The position numbers were made by a program, and so were the translations under genes. A stretch of 27,069 bases of DNA, taken from a virus. The stretch spans positions 1 to 27,069 of IMG/VR virus record IMGVR_UViG_3300037234_000191; one strand, written 5' to 3'. Numbering within the stretch: position 1 is the first letter of the stretch; each line of letters starts with the position of its first letter. Of this stretch, positions 14,984-21,828 are shown one piece after another. A model generated the notes under the pieces. The model did not search any database. It saw only the letters and a program-made list of their open reading frames with translations, and had not been told where the DNA came from.

Positions 14984-15555
14984 TTCTTTTTGTATAATAA
15001 AAACATTACATTATAATTATGATATGATGTTTTATCTATTAACTCATAACTATCATAGTTCTCGTTAACATACATTTCAACATCTCTATGTTTAATGTGT
15101 GTACTACCTTTTAATTTATCAGTATTAGTTGTATATAAACAAATAATATCAGACATACTAAATAAATCATCAATATACCTATAGAAAACAGAATCTTCAA
15201 CTAAATGATAAATAACATCTAAACTTAATGACATGTCGTAATTAACACTCATAATCTTATTGATATCATACTCGAATTCCTTAGTGGGGTCGTCTTTGTA
15301 AATTTCTTTGCAAGAATTAACAGCTGTAATACTAATATCATTACCAATGTATTTCTTATAACCATTAAATAACTTTAGTTGATTACCGTCACCACAACCT
15401 AGTTCTACCATACTTTTAATATTATTTTTCTTTATAATATCATTAACATAGTTTGCTTTAAAATTAATAGCATCAATATCATAAGAACCTAACCCAGAAT
15501 TACCACCATTTTTATATCTACGTTCCCAATATTTTTTTACAAATCCTTCTTCCAT
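14980..15555 (-). CDS. Class I SAM-dependent methyltransferase
   Basis: Motif I MVELGCGDGNQL is at residues 49-60, the acidic ribose-binding residue is D73 in KYIGNDIS, and motif IV-like LSLDVIYHLVED is at about 109-120. A conserved start with VKKYWERRYKNGG is common in small-molecule or sugar methyltransferases of surface-glycan clusters. It overlaps the epimerase start (ATGA) and follows another methyltransferase-like gene after one base. O-methylation of a sugar, lipid-linked glycan or protein acceptor is inferred from the neighbours; DNA methylation is unlikely because no target-recognition motif is present. Confidence 0.75.
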   Translation of the reverse strand: MEEGFVKKYWERRYKNGGNSGLGSYDIDAINFKANYVNDIIKKNNIKSMVELGCGDGNQLKLFNGYKKYIGNDISITAVNSCKEIYKDDPTKEFEYDINKIMSVNYDMSLSLDVIYHLVEDSVFYRYIDDLFSMSDIICLYTTNTDKLKGSTHIKHRDVEMYVNENYDSYELIDKTSYHNYNVMFLLYKKK

Positions 15556-15556
15556 A

Positions 15557-16117
15557 TTACTTTTTTATAACTAATAAACCACAAGTTAATTTAGCATATC
15601 TATTGTTTGGTATTATTGATACTGAACCATTCAACTCGTTATTAAACCTTTTAATCTTTTTATTAATAAATACTTCAATTTCACCTAATTGTATTCCAGG
15701 TATATCAAACGTGCAAATTAAAATACCATTTGGTTTAACTTGTTTTAATAAATTCTCTAATATTGTAACGTGATTGAAGTTAACTTCCTCAACGGTAGAT
15801 ACGTTTAACACAACATCAAATTTTGCTTCAAATTCTTTGTTTTCTTGTGTAATATCCCATATACCAGTATTTGCTATCTTAGATGTATTTATATCCGTAT
15901 TTGTGACCTTATTGAATTTTTCCTCTAAGATATCTTTAAATGTTATATGACAACCTTGATGACCCCATGAACTATTGTGGATTTTAATATCATTATTAGG
16001 TGTATATTTTTCAATCATTTCTAATACCATTGGGTATTCGTAGATTCTAGACCAAGTACTAAATTGCTTGTCATACTTATCGTCTGTTGTTAACTTTCTA
16101 AATTCTAAAACTTTCAT
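15557..16117 (-). CDS. Methyltransferase-like protein (degenerate SAM site)
   Basis: The C-terminal half has the class I methyltransferase layout: FDVVLNVSTVEEVNFNHV (motif IV region), LLKQVKPNGILICTFDIPG (motif VI-like), then a final strand CGLLVIKK. The usual GxGxG motif I is replaced by SSWGHQGCH, so cofactor binding is not certain. The track frame could start at TTG 16123, but ATG 16117 overlaps the stop of the GT-D gene as TAATG, giving 186 residues and the same coupling as other genes here. It likely works with its neighbours in sugar decoration, but could be non-enzymatic. Confidence 0.55.
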   Translation of the reverse strand: MKVLEFRKLTTDDKYDKQFSTWSRIYEYPMVLEMIEKYTPNNDIKIHNSSWGHQGCHITFKDILEEKFNKVTNTDINTSKIANTGIWDITQENKEFEAKFDVVLNVSTVEEVNFNHVTILENLLKQVKPNGILICTFDIPGIQLGEIEVFINKKIKRFNNELNGSVSIIPNNRYAKLTCGLLVIKK

Positions 16118-16839
16118 TACCAAATACAGGTTTTATTTAACGTTGGAGAACCTTTCAAGTATCCTCTAGTTGCTGGTAAGCCTAATTGTCTATCCAACAC
16201 TGACCCCAAGTCGATATATGTGTTATTTTTATTGTGTTCGTTCAATTGTTGAACTAATATGTTTGCAAATGGTCCAGCAGATATTAAAAAAATAATATCT
16301 TCTAATTCAGACTCTGTAATCTCATATTTAAGTTCGTCAATTAAATCTATATTATGTAACCATGCATCAGCTTTAACCTTATAAAACTTCTCAACCTCAA
16401 ATGGTAAGTTAGTTGTATCAGAAGCCTCATGAGCAATTAGGTATACTCTTCTTTCTTTTAACGCTGGAATCATTTGTTTATTAAATAATTCAAAATTAGA
16501 ATTAACAAATATATTAGCCCAAGTAAGATTTTCTTCCTTTTGACCAGATGTTATTTTCATGTTTTGATATTTGTCATCACCAACACAACATTTACAAGCA
16601 ATACCAACATAATAATCATCAGATTGATACGAGAATGATTTGGTTAGTAATTCTTTAGATTTTACATACTCTGGATTTTCAGAATCATATGCAAACTCAC
16701 CAGCACCTTTATTTAATAAATTCAAACTTACACCATTAATAATCATCATCTCACCATCACCAAATCTAGTTATGGCAAAATTTTCCTTATTCTTTATTCG
16801 ATTAAGTAATGCGTTAAAATTGCTTTTAAAGTTTTTCAT
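16117..16839 (-). CDS. GT-D fold glycosyltransferase (DUF1792-like)
   Basis: The N-terminus contains TRFGDGEMMIING at residues 24-36, the hallmark RxGDGE segment of the GT-D family, and the C-terminus carries IIFLISAGPFANILVQQL followed by TYIDLGSVLD (about residues 207-216), which is the other conserved end of this family. Length 240 is normal. GT-D enzymes transfer sugars from nucleotide donors in bacterial glycoprotein glycosylation, for example of serine-rich adhesins. Here it sits between two methyltransferase-like genes, overlapping the start of one (TAATG) and the stop of another (ATGA), with a run of nine adenines at the 16836-16853 junction. Family link is strong; donor unknown. Confidence 0.8.
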   Translation of the reverse strand: MKNFKSNFNALLNRIKNKENFAITRFGDGEMMIINGVSLNLLNKGAGEFAYDSENPEYVKSKELLTKSFSYQSDDYYVGIACKCCVGDDKYQNMKITSGQKEENLTWANIFVNSNFELFNKQMIPALKERRVYLIAHEASDTTNLPFEVEKFYKVKADAWLHNIDLIDELKYEITESELEDIIFLISAGPFANILVQQLNEHNKNNTYIDLGSVLDRQLGLPATRGYLKGSPTLNKTCIW

Positions 16840-17483
16840 TTTTTTTTAGTTATCTTAAGTATTTTATAAATACCACCAGTACTCCATTGGTCAATCCCAC
16901 CTTTGTTGTCCTCATGTAATACTTCAAAGTCAAAGAACAATGAAAATTTCTCTACAAAATCATAATGTGTGTAATCATCAATCAATATAATAGAATCAAT
17001 CGCTAAATGGTCTACCATATGTAAGTATGAGAGATTTCTACCATTACCATTTGGTCCATCCAAAATCATTAAATCATATATACCAGTTAAATCACCATCT
17101 TTAATCTCGTAGAAATTGTTCTTCTGTCTACTAGTTAATGGTGTCTTCTTAGTATATAATAATGACTTATCTAGCTTCTTGTTTTTGAACATTTTACTAT
17201 ATGATTCATCAGTACATTCTAATAAGTCCCTAATCAATAATTTTAAGAACTTATACTCACCAACATTTTTGTAAGCATATTGTGGATTATCATCAAATGA
17301 GACAATGTTTAGTTTTTTTATTTTCTCTAAAACTATATCCACAAAGAATTCAGTTGATTTACCAGAACCGAATTCTGCAACTCTTAACTCAGTTTTATTA
17401 TGTTTTTTAATTATTTCAAACAATTGACTGAATTGTTGTTTACTTAAACCCCAACCATCATTTTTATATTTATCAAAGTTCAT
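16836..17483 (-). CDS. SAM-dependent methyltransferase-like protein
   Basis: Motif I is RVAEFGSGKSTEFFVDIV (about residues 34-51), an acidic loop SFDDNPQYAY follows (residues 62-71), and DLMILDGPNGNGRNL (about 136-150) with SIILIDDYTHYDF (160-172) is the pattern of the later strands of class I methyltransferases found next to glycosyltransferases. Length 215 fits. It overlaps the sulfotransferase stop by 11 bases and the GT-D start by four. A small-molecule or glycan methyltransferase is likely; the acceptor is unknown. Confidence 0.65.
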   Translation of the reverse strand: MNFDKYKNDGWGLSKQQFSQLFEIIKKHNKTELRVAEFGSGKSTEFFVDIVLEKIKKLNIVSFDDNPQYAYKNVGEYKFLKLLIRDLLECTDESYSKMFKNKKLDKSLLYTKKTPLTSRQKNNFYEIKDGDLTGIYDLMILDGPNGNGRNLSYLHMVDHLAIDSIILIDDYTHYDFVEKFSLFFDFEVLHEDNKGGIDQWSTGGIYKILKITKKK

Positions 17484-18108
17484 AACCGTATTTTTTTGCT
17501 AATTTATGTAATTCTAAAAATTGGGGACTATCTTTAATTTCTTTTTCAACATCCACCCTTTTTAGTGTTTTTATTTTTTTATTTTTTTTATCATTAACAA
17601 CTTTATTCATAGGTGTTACTTTATGACCCAAGGTTGTTGATAATAAATCATAGTTTAAATTTTCAAGGTTTAATACCACCTTATTATTTATATTGTGCGT
17701 ATCTATTAATTTGAACCAACCAATATAATACGATATAGCCCTTTCAATCTGAGATTTACCCTTTAAATCAACATGTTTACCAATAAGTTTAACATATGGT
17801 GATGTATTTAAATTAGCATCATTAAAAAGGTCTAATTCCAAAAATGATTTAACCACATCCACAGGGTTTCTAACTATATGTATAAATTTTGTGTTTGGGT
17901 TAATTTTATATATTTTTGATATGTGTGGAACTGCTAACCAACTACTATCACCTTTATAATGTGTCCGTTTAATAGTATTTTGTAATTCCTTAAAATTAGT
18001 TGTAATACCATATATTGATTCATGACCGCAAGGTATGCCATTTTGTGTTAATAATTTTGATATAAAACCAGTACCACTTCTACCTACACCTATAACTATA
18101 AATTCCAT
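17473..18108 (-). CDS. PAPS-dependent sulfotransferase-like protein
   Basis: The N-terminal GVGRSGTGFISKLL (residues 7-20) is the 5'-phosphosulfate-binding loop of sulfotransferases; the 3'-phosphate-binding motif is IHIVRNPVDVVKSFL at 76-90, with the key Arg80 and Ser88 eight residues apart. The central part (SHISKIYKINPNTKFIHIVRNP) is the standard helix-strand unit. Length 211 is at the short end for the family. The enzyme would put sulfate on a carbohydrate (or lipid, protein) using host PAPS. It begins directly after the stop of the GT-A gene at 18109 and overlaps the next gene by 11 bases. Active-site base not identified; annotation rests on the two cofactor motifs. Confidence 0.75.
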   Translation of the reverse strand: MEFIVIGVGRSGTGFISKLLTQNGIPCGHESIYGITTNFKELQNTIKRTHYKGDSSWLAVPHISKIYKINPNTKFIHIVRNPVDVVKSFLELDLFNDANLNTSPYVKLIGKHVDLKGKSQIERAISYYIGWFKLIDTHNINNKVVLNLENLNYDLLSTTLGHKVTPMNKVVNDKKNKKIKTLKRVDVEKEIKDSPQFLELHKLAKKYGYEL

Positions 18109-18852
18109 CTAATTTACTGTTTTCCAACCTTTAGATATCATATCTACAACTAACTCATTTCTAATGTTAGTGTGATTTTTGTTAGTTAAATAATGTGCAT
18201 TTTCATCAGACCCCCAATCAACACCATCTGATGATGCTAATACCCTATCATTAGACCATAAATTTGATTGGTCCTCTGTATGTGGTGGGACAAATGTTTT
18301 AACGCCATGTTTTTGTGCGATAAATGAGAAGAAAATATCTTCACCATTATCCCAACTAGGTATTGGTTCTGTCCACATAAACTTTGCATGCTCTTGTTTA
18401 AAAAACCAAGCATGTCCAACTAAATCAACTTCAGTAATTGTATTATGTTTTAAACCATTCCAACCAACTTTTCTGTGTGGTGTATATGTTTTACCGTTTG
18501 TTAGTATGCCACTACCACCATAAATACCTTCTTGTTTATCCATAGATTCTAAACAATTTTTAAACCAATCTTTAGCTGGTAATATATCATCATCAAATAT
18601 TGCAACATATTTTGTCCTACAAAGTAATGGTATAGTAAATCTACCGAAAAATTTAGTGTTATAATTACACTGATATGTCTTAATTTTTGGGTCTTTAGGT
18701 AGTGGTTGGTCCACACCATCTATATTATTGTACCATACGTGAATATTTTCACTACTAATCGGTATAGTTTGATTTTTAATCGCCTCTATTTGTTGTTCTA
18801 GGGTATACCCTCTTTTGTATACATTTAGTATAACACTTATTGAATTTTCCAT
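18109..18852 (-). CDS. GT-A glycosyltransferase (GT2/GT64-like)
   Basis: Starts with the GT-A strand SISVILNVYKRGYTL and has the DXD site VAIFDDDILPAKDWF at about 83-97. A later block, HAWFFKQEHAKFMWTEPIPS then WDNGEDIFFSFIAQKHGVKTFVPPH, is the acceptor-side region also seen in exostosin-like (GT64) and some GT2 enzymes. I use ATG 18852, two bases after the upstream gene's stop, rather than a longer start at 18891 that would lie in that gene; this gives 247 residues. It sits directly before the sulfotransferase gene, so a sugar placed by it may be the one sulfated. Substrates not deducible. Confidence 0.75.
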   Translation of the reverse strand: MENSISVILNVYKRGYTLEQQIEAIKNQTIPISSENIHVWYNNIDGVDQPLPKDPKIKTYQCNYNTKFFGRFTIPLLCRTKYVAIFDDDILPAKDWFKNCLESMDKQEGIYGGSGILTNGKTYTPHRKVGWNGLKHNTITEVDLVGHAWFFKQEHAKFMWTEPIPSWDNGEDIFFSFIAQKHGVKTFVPPHTEDQSNLWSNDRVLASSDGVDWGSDENAHYLTNKNHTNIRNELVVDMISKGWKTVN

Positions 18853-18853
18853 A

Positions 18854-19495
18854 TTATATATCTGTTCTATTACCATCACCAATTTGGCCAATATTCACTA
18901 ACATTCGTTCAATTGTTACAACGGTTTTAATTTTATTAAATATCTTATCGATAAACCTAAAATCACCACATTTCCACCCATCCCATTTAACACCCTCTAA
19001 ATATTTAGAATGAAAAATAATGCATGGTGAACCAATATTACCCAATCTAGGTCTTTGATTAAGGGTTCCGTTTGCTGGTATTGGTTTATTATTCGGGAAT
19101 CTCATCTGAAATATTGCCATTGAATCTTCATTTGGTAATTTTTCCATGATAGTTTCTATAACCTTAATATTGGCTAGTCTATCATCATCATCTAATATCA
19201 TAACCCAACCTTCTTTAACCTCTAACATTAACTGATTAAAATATAAATTATGTGGTGAGTATTTGCCAGTATTTGGGTTAATAGACGTATCCTCTTTTAT
19301 TATCTGCTCTCTATCAACCATTATATAATCTACATCACTATATAGTTTTACATACTTCTCAGTTGTATCGTTATCAACACAAACTACATGTCTTATGTTT
19401 TTGTATGTTTGACTTCTAACACTAATTTTATTTAATTCAAATGCATTTGGTCTGTTAGATGTTCTGGTTAATATATTAACTAGTGGTTTGTTCAT
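18854..19495 (-). CDS. GT-A (GT2-like) glycosyltransferase
   Basis: Recognised by NILTRTSNRPNAF at the start (residues 7-19), VVCVDNDTTEKYV, and WVMILDDDDRLANI at 97-110, where the DDDD is the metal/nucleotide site. The C-terminal half (CIIFHSKYLEGVKWDGWKCGDFRFIDKIF) matches the acceptor region of small GT2 proteins. At 213 residues it is a short single-domain form. Its first 20 bases overlap the end of the preceding GT gene, so translation is coupled. Donor and acceptor unknown. Confidence 0.7.
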   Translation of the reverse strand: MNKPLVNILTRTSNRPNAFELNKISVRSQTYKNIRHVVCVDNDTTEKYVKLYSDVDYIMVDREQIIKEDTSINPNTGKYSPHNLYFNQLMLEVKEGWVMILDDDDRLANIKVIETIMEKLPNEDSMAIFQMRFPNNKPIPANGTLNQRPRLGNIGSPCIIFHSKYLEGVKWDGWKCGDFRFIDKIFNKIKTVVTIERMLVNIGQIGDGNRTDI

Positions 19496-20609
19496 TGTAT
19501 GTTTTTATGAATAATTCTTTATAATTGTTTATAGTCTTTTCCATTTCAATAAACTCTACTGATGATATATCTACGAATTTACATTCTGGATACATACTTT
19601 TATATGAATTTAATAAATCTGAATTTTCAGTAAATATAACATCATACTCAGCTTGATTTACTTTATATAATTTATTTGGTTCCGACAAAACCCCCCCATT
19701 TTTTGTTTGTATTGCAAACTTACCATCACCAATTTTAAAGCTTGGTGGTTCTTGTAGTTTGAATGTTTTAATTTTAGCTCTTATACTAGCCATTAAATTT
19801 TTTTTGTTGAAATCACTAACAATACCAACACTAACATCTAATTCGGATAATTTAGTCGCTAATTCTATAATTGATTCTAAAGAATTATCACCCTTACTAA
19901 TATGAGGAATTAACACGTTAATTTTTCTAGAACCCGTGAATTTATCAACCACCCTAAGTGGTAGTATATCTTTAAACTTATCAGCGAATATTACTCTATT
20001 AACTTCCCATTCATCATTAGTTTCACCAATAGATAAATGATTAATTCTAATCTTAGTGGTTACAGCGACACCACAACCATCTAAATAGTTTCTAAATGAG
20101 AAATCCACATCATAGAAATGAAACCCTTCAACAGATTCGTCAAAATTAACTTTTAATCTTTTTTTACTAACTGAGAACCAAACACCATCTACATTTAAAA
20201 CATCCTCAAGGTTGTTGCCTTGGTCTGGACTGTAGGAAGACAACCATGACTTACCTCCGTGTGTGTGTCTAACACGACCATACATATTTTTTCTATCATC
20301 CCACCATCTACCAGTTTTGTTCATAAATTTAGAACCAGCAACACCAATAATGCCAATATGTTCATTTTCTTTAAATTGTTTTATTAATTTATTACCCCAT
20401 TGTTTGGTCTCAATAGTAATGTCATCATGACAAAACACTACGATATCGTTTTTAGCTTGTTTTAATCCACGATTGTAACACTTTGTTAGTGATTCACCAT
20501 TATTAATGATTTCTATCACCTCAGCGTGTTTATGTAAGCCAGAAGTCTTAATAAGGTGTTCCTTATGTTCTGGTTTAGATTCTCTTGTACAGTATACTAT
20601 TGTAATCAT
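19476..20609 (-). CDS. GT2 glycosyltransferase (PF13712-like) with extra C-terminal domain
   Basis: Residues 1-220 fit the Glyco_tranf_2_5 type: MITIVYCTRE, NDIVVFCHDDITIETKQW (HDD at 61-63), IGIIGVAGSKFMNKTGRWW, VLNVDGVWFSVSKK (about 138-150) and GFHFYDVDFSFRNYL (162-176). The remaining roughly 150 residues (NVLIPHISKGDNSLESI to the end) form a second domain of GT-B-like or Rossmann look, family unknown. A seven-G tract (19691-19697) lies near residue 304. It is the first gene of the glycan stretch, eight bases after the dUTPase gene and 20 bases overlapping the next GT. It may start the glycan chain. Confidence 0.75.
   Translation of the reverse strand: MITIVYCTRESKPEHKEHLIKTSGLHKHAEVIEIINNGESLTKCYNRGLKQAKNDIVVFCHDDITIETKQWGNKLIKQFKENEHIGIIGVAGSKFMNKTGRWWDDRKNMYGRVRHTHGGKSWLSSYSPDQGNNLEDVLNVDGVWFSVSKKRLKVNFDESVEGFHFYDVDFSFRNYLDGCGVAVTTKIRINHLSIGETNDEWEVNRVIFADKFKDILPLRVVDKFTGSRKINVLIPHISKGDNSLESIIELATKLSELDVSVGIVSDFNKKNLMASIRAKIKTFKLQEPPSFKIGDGKFAIQTKNGGVLSEPNKLYKVNQAEYDVIFTENSDLLNSYKSMYPECKFVDISSVEFIEMEKTINNYKELFIKTYNEQTTS
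19691..19697 (-). repeat. Seven-G homopolymer tract inside the GT2 gene
   Basis: In an AT-rich genome a run of seven Gs on the minus strand (followed by four Ts, preceded by AAT) stands out. It is in frame in this copy, at about codon 304 of the glycosyltransferase gene. Slippage there would truncate only the C-terminal domain and leave the catalytic domain intact. Confidence 0.7.
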
Positions 20610-20617
20610 ATTTAAAA

Positions 20618-21193
20618 CTATTTAATCCCAGTACTGCCAAACCCACCAGCACCTCTTTCTGTATCTTTTTCTATTTTAGATACCTTATTTAATTTGATAA
20701 TATTCTTAGCTGTAACGGTTGCGATAACAGCTTGTGCTATCCTGTCTCCCTTAGCAATATCAAATGTTTCATTACCGTGATTTATTAATATAACTTTAAT
20801 CTCACCTGTGTAGTCAGAATCAATTGTTCCTGGTGAATTTAATACTGTAACACCCTTCTTGGCGGCCAAGCCACTTCTAGGTCTAACTTGTATTTCAAAG
20901 TTCTCTGGAAGGTCAAAAAACAATCCAGTTGGGACTACTTTGAATTCATTAGGTTTAATGCTACCATGTTCACTTGCTCTTAAGTCAAAACCAGCAGCTC
21001 CTGTTGTTTCCCAGTCTGGGTCTTGGTTGTTTGACTCATTAACAAATGATATGTTTAACTTTCCCATTGTTTCTATTTGGCTGGCCGATTCGTTACAATC
21101 TTCCATGAATTGTTCTTGAGTATAATCATCATTTGGGTCCATCACTCTAGCTAATAAAGCTTGGGCTTCTTCCATTCCAAAATATCCTTGCAT
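20618..21193 (-). CDS. dut: dUTP diphosphatase (trimeric dUTPase) with N-terminal extension
   Basis: The five dUTPase motifs are all present in order: AGFDLRA (67-73), RPRSGLA (104-110), GTIDSDYTGEIK (122-133, with the catalytic Asp), GDRIAQ (149-154) and RGAGGFGSTG (180-189). The enzyme hydrolyses dUTP to dUMP, keeping uracil out of phage DNA and feeding dTMP synthesis. The first 45 residues (MQGYFGMEEA to ETMG) have no counterpart in a standard 145-150 residue dUTPase and look like a helical, acidic extension, possibly for partner binding. Its start and the HD gene stop overlap in a TAATG junction, so both are coupled. Confidence 0.9.
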   Translation of the reverse strand: MQGYFGMEEAQALLARVMDPNDDYTQEQFMEDCNESASQIETMGKLNISFVNESNNQDPDWETTGAAGFDLRASEHGSIKPNEFKVVPTGLFFDLPENFEIQVRPRSGLAAKKGVTVLNSPGTIDSDYTGEIKVILINHGNETFDIAKGDRIAQAVIATVTAKNIIKLNKVSKIEKDTERGAGGFGSTGIK

Positions 21194-21750
21194 TATACTT
21201 TATTTTTTCCTTCTAAAGTTGCTAATTCATTTGCTTGTCTAAGGATAACCCCTAAAGTAGTAGAATACCACTTAGCTTGTTTGTCGGAATTATCTTTGTC
21301 GTAGTTAACAATAGCTTGATATTCTTCCTCTGATAATGTAATACCGTTATTTAAAGCATAGATAGCTGAACGCTCACCAACACTCATAGATACTAAATCA
21401 TTGTTGAATTTATACATCATACCTCTATCTTGATGCCACTTGTCTTCTTCAATATAAAGTTTAGCTTTTCCAATTTGATGTAATAGTGAAACCTTAATCA
21501 AAGATTTTTGGTCAACCCTTAATGCTTCTGGTAATACATTGTTAATAGAAACAGCATATTTAGTTGTAGTTAATAAGTGTGAAATAAGACCACCCTTAAA
21601 CGCATTATGTAGGTCTGACCTAGTTGATGCTGGTGCTTTAATAAAATCTTGTCCTAAGAAATCTAATAGAGTATCAGTCATAAACCCGTGTGTTTCTGCG
21701 GTTTTAAAGTATTTCTCAGTGTTCTTTAAAATTTTCTCTTCTTTAATCAT
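21193..21750 (-). CDS. HD-domain-like protein with substituted HD aspartate
   Basis: Contains the HD-superfamily frame HNAFKGGLISHLL (about residues 48-60) and SLLHQIGKAKLY (88-99), with H48, H58 and H91 as metal ligands by analogy. The defining HD pair is HQ here (LLHDIGK normally), so metal-dependent phosphohydrolase activity is in doubt. I recall similar phage proteins with this HQ form, but cannot verify. Length 185, helical throughout, no membrane segments. It is the first gene after a Bacteroidota-type promoter and overlaps dUTPase, which suggests a job in nucleotide metabolism or signalling; the exact role is unknown. Confidence 0.65.
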   Translation of the reverse strand: MIKEEKILKNTEKYFKTAETHGFMTDTLLDFLGQDFIKAPASTRSDLHNAFKGGLISHLLTTTKYAVSINNVLPEALRVDQKSLIKVSLLHQIGKAKLYIEEDKWHQDRGMMYKFNNDLVSMSVGERSAIYALNNGITLSEEEYQAIVNYDKDNSDKQAKWYSTTLGVILRQANELATLEGKNKV

Positions 21751-21796
21751 TTGTTTTTCCCTTTTATATTTATTAGTTTATATTTAAGTTAATAAA

Positions 21797-21828
21797 CAAA
21801 TATACGTTATAATTTATTATGATGCAAC
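21797..21828 (-). promoter_or_regulatory. Bacteroidota-type promoter for the HD/dUTPase/glycan operon
   Basis: On the minus strand GTTG (21828-21825) is followed after 20 bases by TATATTTG (21804-21797), the same -7 octamer and the same spacing as the promoter at 1008-1039. Transcription would start near 21790, about 40 bases before the ATG at 21750. The -33 element overlaps the end of the upstream glycosyltransferase gene and matches the TTTG consensus in three of four bases. Confidence 0.5.
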
